Positions 17,426 to 26,353 of a stretch of 64,000 nucleotides of DNA are shown piece by piece. Origin of the DNA: Flaviramulus basaltis (GTDB lineage: Bacteria > Bacteroidota > Bacteroidia > Flavobacteriales > Flavobacteriaceae); NCBI RefSeq assembly GCF_900114265.1, contig NZ_FPKV01000004.1:186001-250000 (forward strand), in the 5' to 3' direction. Made by a program: the position numbers and the translations under genes. Under the pieces are notes generated by a model. The model was not told the DNA's origin. It saw only the letters and a program-made list of their open reading frames with translations, and searched no databases. Numbering within the stretch: position 1 is the stretch's first letter; each line of letters starts with the position of its first letter.

Positions 17426-17553
17426 AATTTATTGTTCTTTGTAACTAAATAGAACGTAAATATAATTTAATTTTACAATAGAAAATACTTACATCTTTAT
17501 TATATTTAGCGATAATTCTAGTTTAAAGAAATAAAAAACATACTTAAATATTT

Positions 17554-19302
17554 ATGACAAACATAAAAGAGTCAGCTAACTTTATATGGTCTATTGCAGA
17601 CCTTTTAAGAGGCGATTACAAACAAAGCGATTACGGTAAGGTTATTTTGCCTTTAACCGTTTTAAGGCGTTTAGATTGCGTTCTTGAAAATACTAAAGCA
17701 GATGTACTAAAAAAATATAGTCAAGTAAAGACTATGAGTATTCAAAATTTAGACCCTATACTCAATAAAGCAGCAGGCTATAATTTTCATAATAAAAGTC
17801 TTTTCGATTTTGATAAACTTATTGCTGACCCAAATAATATAGCATCTAATTTAAGAAACTACATTAATGGATTTTCAGAAGATGCCAGAGAGATTATTGA
17901 ACAGTTTGAATTTGACAACCAAATTACAAAGCTTGATGATGCCAACTTGTTATTCATGATTCTTAAGCGTTTCCAAGAGACAGACTTGCATCCTGAAAAA
18001 ATATCCAGTATGGAAATGGGATATATGTTTGAGGAGCTTATTAGAAAGTTTGCCGAAATTTCCAATGAGACGGCAGGAGAACATTTTACTCCAAGAGAGG
18101 TCATTAGATTAATGGTCAATCTTTTGTTTATAAATGACAGGGAGATTTTGACTCAAAAAGGTATTGTTAAAACCATTTTTGACTGTTGCGCAGGAACTGG
18201 TGGTATGTTGTCTGTAGCAGAGGAATATTTAGCAGAATTGAATCCAGATGCACGTTTAGAGGTGTTTGGTCAAGAGTTGAATCCAGAGTCTTATGCTATT
18301 TGTAAGTCCGATATGTTGATTAAAGGACAGAACCCTTCAAATGTAGCAAAGGGTAATAGCCTAAAGCGTAAGGATGACACAAAGCTTAAAGGAGACCAAT
18401 TTGTAAATCACAAGTTTGACTATTTAATAACTAACCCACCATTTGGAGTTAAGTGGAAAAAGGTTGAAAAGGAGGTTAAAGAAGAGCATGAAGAACTGGG
18501 TCATGGTGGACGTTATGGAGCAGGATTGCCTTCTGTAAGTGATGGTTCTTTTTTGTTCTTAATGAACCTAATGAGTAAAATGCAACACCTCGAAAAAGGA
18601 GGCTCACGACTTGCCATTGTATTTAATGGCTCACCTTTGTTTTCAGGCTCACCAAGTAGTAAACAAAATGAAAGCTCTATTCGTCAATGGATAATTGAAA
18701 ACGACCTACTGGAAGCTGTTATAGCATTGCCTAATCAATTGTTTTACAATACAGGTATTAGCACCTACATTTGGCTTATAAGCAACCACAAATCAAAGGA
18801 GCGCAATGGAAAAGTTCAGCTTGTCAATGCTATAGAGTTTTCTAAAAAAATGAGTAAATCATTGGGTGATAAGCGAAATGAGTTAAGTGATGACCATATT
18901 AAAGATATAACAAGTCTATACGGTGATTTTAAGGAATCAGAACATAGTAAAATATTTGACAATGAGGATTTTGGTTACTCTAAAGTTACTGTTGAACGAC
19001 CAACAAGAAAAAATGGAAAGATAATTACTGATAAAAATGGTAACCCGAAACCAGATAGTAGTTTAAGAGATACAGAGAACATCCCATTAAAAGAAAACAT
19101 TACCGACTATATGAAGCGTGAAGTTTTGCCTCATGTACCCGATGCTTGGATAGATGAAGCTAAAACAAAAGTGGGTTATGAAATTAATTTCACTAAATAT
19201 TTTTATGAATATAAACCGTTAAGGTCTTTGGAAGAAATAAGAGCTGATATTCTGGCTTTGGAAGAGCAGACAGATGGTTTACTTAAACAAGTGATTAACT
19301 AA
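17554..19302 (+). CDS. hsdM: type I restriction-modification system methyltransferase subunit
   Basis: A 582-residue N6-adenine methyltransferase. It has an N-terminal HsdM_N helical domain (FIWSIADLLRGDYKQSDYG), the SAM-binding motif FDCCAGTGGMLSVAEEYL near residue 209, and the catalytic NPPFGVKW motif near residue 295. Length fits HsdM. It forms M2S with HsdS and M2S2R2-type complexes with HsdR, and heads a plus-strand operon running to 26350. Its stop overlaps the next start. Confidence 0.96.
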   Translation: MTNIKESANFIWSIADLLRGDYKQSDYGKVILPLTVLRRLDCVLENTKADVLKKYSQVKTMSIQNLDPILNKAAGYNFHNKSLFDFDKLIADPNNIASNLRNYINGFSEDAREIIEQFEFDNQITKLDDANLLFMILKRFQETDLHPEKISSMEMGYMFEELIRKFAEISNETAGEHFTPREVIRLMVNLLFINDREILTQKGIVKTIFDCCAGTGGMLSVAEEYLAELNPDARLEVFGQELNPESYAICKSDMLIKGQNPSNVAKGNSLKRKDDTKLKGDQFVNHKFDYLITNPPFGVKWKKVEKEVKEEHEELGHGGRYGAGLPSVSDGSFLFLMNLMSKMQHLEKGGSRLAIVFNGSPLFSGSPSSKQNESSIRQWIIENDLLEAVIALPNQLFYNTGISTYIWLISNHKSKERNGKVQLVNAIEFSKKMSKSLGDKRNELSDDHIKDITSLYGDFKESEHSKIFDNEDFGYSKVTVERPTRKNGKIITDKNGNPKPDSSLRDTENIPLKENITDYMKREVLPHVPDAWIDEAKTKVGYEINFTKYFYEYKPLRSLEEIRADILALEEQTDGLLKQVIN

Positions 19303-20234
19303 TGAGAAGAGAATTAGGAAAACTTAACAAGGTTAATTTGAGAGAATACTGGGCGCATGAAGCACTAGACTTCACACAATGGTTAGCATTAGAACAGAAT
19401 ATTCAATTATTGAGTGATGAAATAGGGATTTCATTAATTAATGTAAGACCAGAGGAAGCCATAGGAAGGTATAATGTTGATTTAGTTGCTATGGATGAAG
19501 ATTCAGAACGTAAAGTCATCATTGAAAACCAACTTGAATATACCGACCATAAGCATTTAGGGCAAATTATAACGTATGCTTCTGGATATAATGCGAGTAT
19601 TATTATTTGGATTGTTAAAGAAGTTAGAGAGGAACATCAAAAAGCTATGGAGTGGCTCAATAACAACACCAGTACTGATTTAAGTTTCTTTTTGATACGT
19701 ATGGAGCTATGGCAAATTGGAGATTCACCATTTGCTCCTAAATTTCATATAATAGTTGAGCCTAATGATTGGGCAAAGGCACTACAAGAAAGTGCCACCA
19801 CACCCAAAGAACTCACAGATACAAAATTAAGTCAACTCGATTTCTGGAAGCAATTTATAGATTTCGCAAAGAGCAGAAATACCAGTTTAAGAATAGGACG
19901 AAAAGCAAGAGCGCAACATTGGTACAATATCAGTTTTGGTACTTCGGAAGCTCATATCGCTTTAACTGTAAGCACGAGGGATAATGTTATCGCTTCAAGT
20001 ATTTATATTTCTAGGTCTCCTGAACTATTTGAGAAGTTTCAGATGAATAAAGAGGCTATTGAACAAGGATTAGGCTTCGATTTAGAGTGGCAAGAACTAG
20101 AAGGTAGGTTAGCATCCAGAATCACAATTGGTCGTCATGCTGACCTTTCAAATGAAGATGAATGGGAAACTTATTTTAGTTGGCTTTTGGAAAAAGCAGA
20201 AAAAATGGCAAAGCAATTTTCTAAATATTATTAA
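19302..20234 (+). CDS. DUF4268 protein with PD-(D/E)XK-like nuclease fold
   Basis: A 310-residue protein with RYNVDLVAMDEDSERKVIIE followed by NQ (Asp60, Glu75 and Gln77, with a downstream HLGQIITYASG helix), the D...E-x-Q signature of a restriction-endonuclease-like fold. The C-terminal part (from about residue 180) matches DUF4268. Such proteins are often found inside type I restriction operons. It overlaps hsdM at its start and hsdS at its end, so it is translationally coupled to both. Its role is unknown: an accessory nuclease or an additional target recogniser. Confidence 0.8.
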   Translation: MRRELGKLNKVNLREYWAHEALDFTQWLALEQNIQLLSDEIGISLINVRPEEAIGRYNVDLVAMDEDSERKVIIENQLEYTDHKHLGQIITYASGYNASIIIWIVKEVREEHQKAMEWLNNNTSTDLSFFLIRMELWQIGDSPFAPKFHIIVEPNDWAKALQESATTPKELTDTKLSQLDFWKQFIDFAKSRNTSLRIGRKARAQHWYNISFGTSEAHIALTVSTRDNVIASSIYISRSPELFEKFQMNKEAIEQGLGFDLEWQELEGRLASRITIGRHADLSNEDEWETYFSWLLEKAEKMAKQFSKYY

Positions 20235-21562
20235 TGAGAAAATACAATGCATATAAGGACTCTGGTGTCGAATGGATTGGAGAAATTCCTGCAACTTGGA
20301 AAATTAAAAGGATTAAACATACAACGTATGTAAAGGGTCGAATTGGTTGGAAGGGCTTAAGGTCAGATGAGTTCCTTGAAGAAAGTGATAGTTATGTAGT
20401 AACTGGAACAGATTTTAAAAATGGGAAAATTAAATGGGAGACATGTTATCAAGTTCCTAAAGACAGGTATGATGACGACCCCTTTATTCAATTAAGAGAA
20501 GATGATTTATTAATTACAAAGGATGGTACTATAGGAAAAATAGCTGTCGTTAAGAACCTACCAAAGATAGCAACATTAAATAGTGGTGTTTTTTTGACAA
20601 GACCCAAAAGCGACGACTACATTTCAGAATATTTATATTGGGTATTAGAATCTGATGTTTTTAAAACTTTTTACGACTTCAATAAGTCTGGTTCTACAAT
20701 TCAGCATCTTTATCAAAATGTTTTTAATGAGTTTAAATTCACTTGTCCAACGTTGCAAGAACAACTTACAATTGCCAAATTTCTCGATTTTAAAACGTCT
20801 CAATTGGATAAGTTAATATCAAAAAAGAGAGCACTGATTAAGCTTCTAAAAGAAGAACGAACAGTCATAATAAACCAAGCAGTTACTAAAGGTTTAAACC
20901 CAAATGTACCTATGAAAAATTCTGGTATTGAGTGGTTGGGTCAAGTTCCTAAACATTGGGAAATAAAGCCTCTAAAATATATAGTTGAATTTAATAGTAA
21001 AACCCTTTCAGAAAACACTCCTCTCGATGAGGAAATTAATTATATAGAAATTGGTAATGTAAGCTCCACCAAAGGGATTAGCGAATACACAAAATATATT
21101 TTTAAAGATGCACCATCTCGGGCAAGAAGAATAGTGTCAAATGGAGATGTTATAGTTTCAACCGTTCGCACATATTTAAAAGCTATTGCCTCTATTGATA
21201 ATAAATTTGATGGTTTTATTGCTTCGACTGGTTTTGCTGTACTAACTCCAACTTCTATTATATCAACATATTTAGCTTTTTTAGTTAGAAACGAAGGATT
21301 TATTGGAAAGATAATTGCCTTGTCAAAAGGTGTTAGTTATCCTTCGATTACCACTTATGATTTAGGTAATTTAAAAGTACCTCTACCACCAGAAAATGAA
21401 CAGTTAGAAATATCTAAATATATTAGTAAAAGCTTCAATGATATTGATAGAACATTAAACATTATTAATAAAGAGATTAGCTTTTTAATTGAATATAAAA
21501 CCACTTTAATAAATGAAGTGGTTACAGGGAAGATAGATGTTAGAGAAGAGGCGTTAAATTAA
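20234..21562 (+). CDS. hsdS: type I restriction specificity subunit
   Basis: A 442-residue protein with two target recognition domains. Each is introduced by a matching segment (YKDSGVEWIGEIPATWK at the N-terminus and NSGIEWLGQVPKHWEIK at about residue 230). Each is followed by a conserved coiled-coil spacer (LDKLISKKRALIKLLKEER near residue 195 and a shorter one near the C-terminus). It sets the bipartite DNA target of the complex. No second, silent specificity cassette is present nearby. Confidence 0.95.
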   Translation: MRKYNAYKDSGVEWIGEIPATWKIKRIKHTTYVKGRIGWKGLRSDEFLEESDSYVVTGTDFKNGKIKWETCYQVPKDRYDDDPFIQLREDDLLITKDGTIGKIAVVKNLPKIATLNSGVFLTRPKSDDYISEYLYWVLESDVFKTFYDFNKSGSTIQHLYQNVFNEFKFTCPTLQEQLTIAKFLDFKTSQLDKLISKKRALIKLLKEERTVIINQAVTKGLNPNVPMKNSGIEWLGQVPKHWEIKPLKYIVEFNSKTLSENTPLDEEINYIEIGNVSSTKGISEYTKYIFKDAPSRARRIVSNGDVIVSTVRTYLKAIASIDNKFDGFIASTGFAVLTPTSIISTYLAFLVRNEGFIGKIIALSKGVSYPSITTYDLGNLKVPLPPENEQLEISKYISKSFNDIDRTLNIINKEISFLIEYKTTLINEVVTGKIDVREEALN

Positions 21563-21575
21563 AATATTAAAGAAG

Positions 21576-21830
21576 ATGAATTTAGAAGCAATTATTGAAT
21601 TATTCACTGACCTTCACCAAGCCAAAGAAAGTGGGCAATTGGAATGGGAATTAACTGCGAACACTCGTTATGAAACAAATTGGAATGGTCAAGACATCGT
21701 AGTTGACAGACGAAATAATATTGACAAAAATGAGCAAGAGGTTTATTTAAAGGTTGATGAATTTGAAGAAGCTTATTCACCAATGACAGAGGAGTTTAAT
21801 TTTTTGGCAAAAATTATTGATTCTATATAA
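21576..21830 (+). CDS. small acidic hypothetical protein in the hsd operon
   Basis: An 84-residue acidic protein (MNLEAIIELFTDLHQAKES) with no recognisable family. It lies 13 bp after hsdS and overlaps the next gene by one base, so it is part of the operon. No signal peptide or membrane segment. Confidence 0.6.
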   Translation: MNLEAIIELFTDLHQAKESGQLEWELTANTRYETNWNGQDIVVDRRNNIDKNEQEVYLKVDEFEEAYSPMTEEFNFLAKIIDSI

Positions 21831-22450
21831 TGGAGCAGTTAGTTGATAGGGTAAAAAACATAGTAAATATTTGTTGGGAAAGTTTTTCGGCAAAGGTTGG
21901 CTGTGGTCTTATTGTTATAAATAAGGAAGCGTCAATGCAGTTGCAGTTTGCCTATCTTCTAAAGAACACACTTGATTTAGCTGTATATAATGATGATGAG
22001 GCAGTTGAAATCGAATTAGAGACTTCTCTGCATATTGAAACTGGATATAAAGAATGTGACATAGTAGTAACTATTTCTAAAGGTGCTGAAAAAATACATA
22101 TTCCAATCGAATTAAAGTGCTACAAACAATTTCTTCCAAATGTCAATGCAACAGGTGGCTATACTCAGTTTAGAAGCCTTGTATACCATGATATAAGTTT
22201 GATGGAGCAATATGCATCATTAAATAATTTCACAAATGGTACTTGTCTTGTAATGACTAATTTTATTGGTATTGTGAATAGGAATGTATATTGGTTAAAT
22301 GACATATCAAATGGAACTACTATCCAAAATGGTATTGTATCAAACCATAATTATGAAGATGTAGAACCATCGAATATTATAAAAAACTATACCTTTAATT
22401 GGATTCAGAAAAATAATTATTATTTCCTAAAGCTTGAAGCTCATGATTAA
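21830..22450 (+). CDS. putative PD-(D/E)XK nuclease-like protein in the hsd operon
   Basis: A 206-residue protein with YKECDIVVTISKG (Asp77) followed by IPIELKCYKQ (Glu94, Lys96), the D...E-x-K core of a restriction-like nuclease. A later conserved-looking segment is GGYTQFRSLVYHDI. I do not know the family. Its position between hsdS and hsdR suggests an accessory DNA-cleaving or DNA-binding factor; inference from motif and context. Confidence 0.55.
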   Translation: MEQLVDRVKNIVNICWESFSAKVGCGLIVINKEASMQLQFAYLLKNTLDLAVYNDDEAVEIELETSLHIETGYKECDIVVTISKGAEKIHIPIELKCYKQFLPNVNATGGYTQFRSLVYHDISLMEQYASLNNFTNGTCLVMTNFIGIVNRNVYWLNDISNGTTIQNGIVSNHNYEDVEPSNIIKNYTFNWIQKNNYYFLKLEAHD

Positions 22451-22958
22451 ATGGACTTATATAACCAATAAGGATAATTCTGCAAGATACACATTAGGAA
22501 AACTAGGTGACAAGATGTTGTTCTTTATTGGCATAAATCCAAGTACTGCAAGACCTAATGATTTAGATAGAACGGTTACAAGAGTTGAAAATTTTGCCTT
22601 TAACAATGGCTACGATGGTTGGTTAATGTTAAACGTTTATCCCCAAAGAGCGACTAATCCAAAAGATATGCATTTAACTAAAAATGCTGATATGCATAAA
22701 GAACATATTGAACAGGTTAAAAAGTTTATTCAAGAGCAAAAAAACTTTGACGTTTGCGCAGCTTGGGGGACTGAAATTGATAGAAGAAATTATTTAAAAG
22801 ATTGTCTAAAAGATTTAGTTGAAGCCATTGGTTATGACACAAATTGGTATTGTTTACATGAGTTGACCAAATTCAAACACCCAAGACATCCTTTGTATCT
22901 TCCTGCTAAATCAAAATTCTCTAATTTTAACATCAAAGAATACTTGTCTCATGATTGA
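22443..22958 (+). CDS. DUF1643 family protein
   Basis: A 171-residue protein with the DUF1643 pattern: FFIGINPSTARPNDLDRTV near the N-terminus, GWLMLNVYPQRATNPKDM, and AAWGTEIDRRNYL. The frame can be extended to a TTG at 22434, but the ATG at 22443 fits better with the overlap to the preceding stop. DUF1643 proteins are of unknown function and recur in mobile and defence regions. Confidence 0.82.
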   Translation: MIKWTYITNKDNSARYTLGKLGDKMLFFIGINPSTARPNDLDRTVTRVENFAFNNGYDGWLMLNVYPQRATNPKDMHLTKNADMHKEHIEQVKKFIQEQKNFDVCAAWGTEIDRRNYLKDCLKDLVEAIGYDTNWYCLHELTKFKHPRHPLYLPAKSKFSNFNIKEYLSHD

Positions 22959-23340
22959 ATTTGGAACTATTTTTTCTGGTATAAGAACGGCAGATTCACT
23001 TGTTGGTAAAGTGTTAAGCAAGAAGGGAACTCGTATTGATAAAAAAATTATTGCTGTTGCGTCATTACAAAGAGCTATAAATGCAACTGAAATTTATCTT
23101 TCAACCTCTAATCGAAATTATAGCCCTAATGAAAATTTATCAAATCAGTGGCTCGAAGCATTTACAGCCATGATAAAGATTGATAATAATTTAGCAGGTA
23201 GATTAAGAGATAAAAGTAGATTTTGGAGTGACCCACAACGATGGATGCAAGAAGATGGTGCTATGGAATTAGTTCCTGATTTGATAGAACTTAATGAAAA
23301 GTGCGAGTCAATTCTGGTTGAATTACAAAAAAGGAAATAA
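22951..23340 (+). CDS. hypothetical protein in the hsd operon
   Basis: A 129-residue, probably helical, soluble protein (MIEFGTIFSGIRTADSLVG) with no recognised family. It overlaps the DUF1643 gene by 8 bases and its stop is one base before the hsdR ATG. The tight packing makes it a real operon member. Confidence 0.6.
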   Translation: MIEFGTIFSGIRTADSLVGKVLSKKGTRIDKKIIAVASLQRAINATEIYLSTSNRNYSPNENLSNQWLEAFTAMIKIDNNLAGRLRDKSRFWSDPQRWMQEDGAMELVPDLIELNEKCESILVELQKRK

Positions 23341-23341
23341 T

Positions 23342-26300
23342 ATGGCAAAAGGCATACACACCGAAGAAACATTTGAAGAAGCAATAGTAGCATCCTTACT
23401 TGAAGATGGAGGCTATGTAAAAGGTCATTCCCAGGATTTTGATGCACAACTTGGACTTTTCCCTAGCTATATCTCGGATTTTCTTGAAGACTCTCAACCT
23501 GTTGCATGGGAGAAATTAAGAAACATTCATAAAGAAGATGTAAAAGAAAAAGTCATTCAGAGACTCTTAAGAGAACTGGATTTACGTGGCACTTTGGATG
23601 TCGTTAGAAATGGATTTACTGACTATGGTGTGAAGTTCAAAATGGGCTATTTTAAGCCTGAATCTTCACTAAATGAAGACCATAAGGTATTGTATGGTAA
23701 AAATCATTTAAGTGTCACCAGACAACTCTATTATGAGCGTAATGGAAAGAATTCCTTAGACATGGTTTTGAGTCTAAATGGGCTTCCAATTGCTACAATA
23801 GAACTTAAAAACCAGTTTTCGGGTCAAGATGTTAGTAACGCTAAAAAGCAGTACGCCTACGATAGAGAACCTACAGAACCAATATTTGCTTTCAAAAAAA
23901 GAAGTTTGGTGCATTTTGCTTTAGATGCCAATGAGTGTTATATGACTACTAAACTGAATGGGACTAGCACAAGGTATTTACCATTTAATCTAGGTCATAA
24001 TGGAGCAGGAAACCCACCGAATGAAGAAGGTTATAGAACTGAATATTTATGGAATTATGTATGGGCGAAAGATAGCTTCATGGATATTGTAGGTAAGTTT
24101 CTGCATTTCCATGTGGAGGAGTTTGAATTAAATGGATTGAAAAAGAATAAGGAAACAGTCATTTTTCCAAGATATCATCAATTGGATGTGGTTAGGGAAT
24201 TAACGAGTCATGCTAAAGCAAATGGAGCAGGAAAGAACTATTTAATACAGCATTCAGCAGGTTCAGGAAAATCGAACTCTATAGCATGGTTGTCATATCG
24301 ATTATCAAGCTTGCATAATGCTGACAATGAACGGATTTTTGGTTCTGTCATCGTTATAACTGACCGCAAGGTATTGGATAGTCAATTACAAGATACCATT
24401 TTCCAATTTGAACACAAGCAAGGTGTTGTTCAAAAAATTGACAAGAACTCACAGCAATTAGCCGAAGCTTTGATAGCAGGGTCGAATATTGTTATTACAA
24501 CCCTTCAAAAGTTTCCTTTTATATTAGAAAAAATTGGTGAACTGCCAACTCGAAAATATGCCGTCATCATCGATGAAGCTCATTCCTCACAAGGTGGTGA
24601 AGCCACTAAAAAAATGAAAGAGGTTTTATCTGCTAAATCTTTGGAAGAAGCAAGCAATTTGGATTATGATTCAGGGCTTGACGAAGATGCAGAAGATGAA
24701 ATAAGAAAGTCAATGGAAGCTAGAGGGAAACAGGATAATTTAAGCTTCTTTGCTTTTACTGCAACTCCAAAAGCTAAAACTGTTGAGGTATTTGGTTCAC
24801 CATGTATTGACGGTACGCCAAAACCATTCCATCTTTATAGTATGAAGCAAGCAATTGAGGAAGGTTTCATATTGGACGTGCTACAGAATTACACCACTTA
24901 TAAGACCTATTACAGACTTTCCAAAGAAATTGAAGATGACCCCAAGGTTAACAAAAAACAAGCCTCTATGGCTATTGGACGTTTCCTTTCCCTGCACCCT
25001 CACAACTTGTCTCAAAAAACGCAAGTGATTATTGAGCATTTTAGACAGGTAGTTTCTAAAAAAATAGGCGGTAAAGCAAAAGCAATGGTAGTGACAAGCT
25101 CTCGACTACATGCAGTGAGGTACAAGGAGGAGTTTGACAAATACATTAAGGATAAGGGCTATACTGATATAAAGACTATTGTTGCCTTTTCAGGAAAGGT
25201 TATTTATGATAGTTATCCAGAAGGTGTTACCGAAGTTCAATTAAATGGATTTAAGGAAAAAGAGTTGCCTAAAAGGTTTGGAACTAGTGAATATCAATTG
25301 TTATTGGTAGCTGACAAATACCAAACAGGATTTGACCAACCTTTACTTCATACGATGTACGTGGATAAGAAGTTATCAGGTGTGAAATGTGTACAAACCT
25401 TATCAAGACTTAACAGAATGCATGCAGGTAAGGAAGATACTTTTATATTGGACTTCACCAATGATGAACAGGATATTATAAGTTCTTTTCAACCCTATTA
25501 TGAGCTTACTACTATTGAGTCCAATACTGACCCAAATCATTTGTATGACCTTAAAAATGAAATTGAAAAGGCTCAAATTATTTGGCAGTCCGAAGTTGAT
25601 AATTTTTGCAACTTTTACTTCAAGTCCAGTAAGACTTTAAATGTCAAAGACCAAAAGAAATTATATGGTTTTACGAGTCCTGCCGTAGAGCGTTTTAAGC
25701 AACTTCCAGAAGAGAATACCAAAGAAGATGTACTAGGGACAAAACCCTCACAGGATGACTTTAAACATGCCTTACAATCATTCACAAGAGCTTATTCATT
25801 TCTTACTCAAATCATGCCATTTACGGATGTCGATTTGGAGAAACTTTTTACCTATAGCAGGTTTCTTTTAAAGGTATTGCCTAAAAAGAGTCAAAGGGAC
25901 AGATTTAGACTTGGCGATGAGGTTTCTTTAGAATATTACAGGCTTCAAAAAATATCTGAAAATAATTTAGCATTAGAGCCACAGGGTGAATATGGATTGG
26001 ATGGAATGTCAGAATCTGGCATAAGAGTGACAAAAGAAGAAAAGGAGGCTCTGTCCGAAATTATTAATGTGCTGAACACAAAATTTGGCACTGAATTTAC
26101 AGAAGCTGACAAGCTCTTTTTCGACCAGATTGAGGAAGAGTTAGTCGCTGACAGCAAGTTGTCTGAACAAGCGCAAAACAACACCCTTGACAACTTTAAA
26201 TTCGGCTTTGAAGATGCCTTTATGGATAAGTTAATTGGTCGTATGGAACAGAATCAGGATATTTTCTCAAAGATGATGGATGACAAGGATTTTGGCACTA

Positions 26301-26350
26301 TTGTCAGAAATTACATGATTAAGAAGGTTTATAAAAGGCTGAATCAATAG
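23342..26350 (+). CDS. hsdR: type I restriction endonuclease/translocase subunit
   Basis: A 1002-residue HsdR from the ATG at 23342, which is preceded by an AAAAGGAAATA ribosome-binding-like stretch; the longer frame from 23294 lies inside the upstream gene. The N-terminal nuclease domain contains ATIELKNQFSG (E-x-K). Superfamily 2 translocase motifs follow: HSAGSGKSNSIAW (Walker A), VIIDEAHSS (DEAH type), FFAFTATPK, and QTLSRLNRMH late. The gene is full length and looks intact. It completes the type I system. Confidence 0.96.
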   Translation: MAKGIHTEETFEEAIVASLLEDGGYVKGHSQDFDAQLGLFPSYISDFLEDSQPVAWEKLRNIHKEDVKEKVIQRLLRELDLRGTLDVVRNGFTDYGVKFKMGYFKPESSLNEDHKVLYGKNHLSVTRQLYYERNGKNSLDMVLSLNGLPIATIELKNQFSGQDVSNAKKQYAYDREPTEPIFAFKKRSLVHFALDANECYMTTKLNGTSTRYLPFNLGHNGAGNPPNEEGYRTEYLWNYVWAKDSFMDIVGKFLHFHVEEFELNGLKKNKETVIFPRYHQLDVVRELTSHAKANGAGKNYLIQHSAGSGKSNSIAWLSYRLSSLHNADNERIFGSVIVITDRKVLDSQLQDTIFQFEHKQGVVQKIDKNSQQLAEALIAGSNIVITTLQKFPFILEKIGELPTRKYAVIIDEAHSSQGGEATKKMKEVLSAKSLEEASNLDYDSGLDEDAEDEIRKSMEARGKQDNLSFFAFTATPKAKTVEVFGSPCIDGTPKPFHLYSMKQAIEEGFILDVLQNYTTYKTYYRLSKEIEDDPKVNKKQASMAIGRFLSLHPHNLSQKTQVIIEHFRQVVSKKIGGKAKAMVVTSSRLHAVRYKEEFDKYIKDKGYTDIKTIVAFSGKVIYDSYPEGVTEVQLNGFKEKELPKRFGTSEYQLLLVADKYQTGFDQPLLHTMYVDKKLSGVKCVQTLSRLNRMHAGKEDTFILDFTNDEQDIISSFQPYYELTTIESNTDPNHLYDLKNEIEKAQIIWQSEVDNFCNFYFKSSKTLNVKDQKKLYGFTSPAVERFKQLPEENTKEDVLGTKPSQDDFKHALQSFTRAYSFLTQIMPFTDVDLEKLFTYSRFLLKVLPKKSQRDRFRLGDEVSLEYYRLQKISENNLALEPQGEYGLDGMSESGIRVTKEEKEALSEIINVLNTKFGTEFTEADKLFFDQIEEELVADSKLSEQAQNNTLDNFKFGFEDAFMDKLIGRMEQNQDIFSKMMDDKDFGTIVRNYMIKKVYKRLNQ

Positions 26351-26353
26351 ATT

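Noticed and set aside
20234-21562. Possible phase-variable hsdS driven by the island's serine resolvase
   Set aside because: There is only one hsdS, and no silent recognition-domain copy or inverted repeats were seen around it.
23294-23341. Upstream start for hsdR
   Set aside because: It lies inside the preceding gene in another frame, and the ATG at 23342 has a ribosome-binding-like sequence and begins at the family N-terminus.
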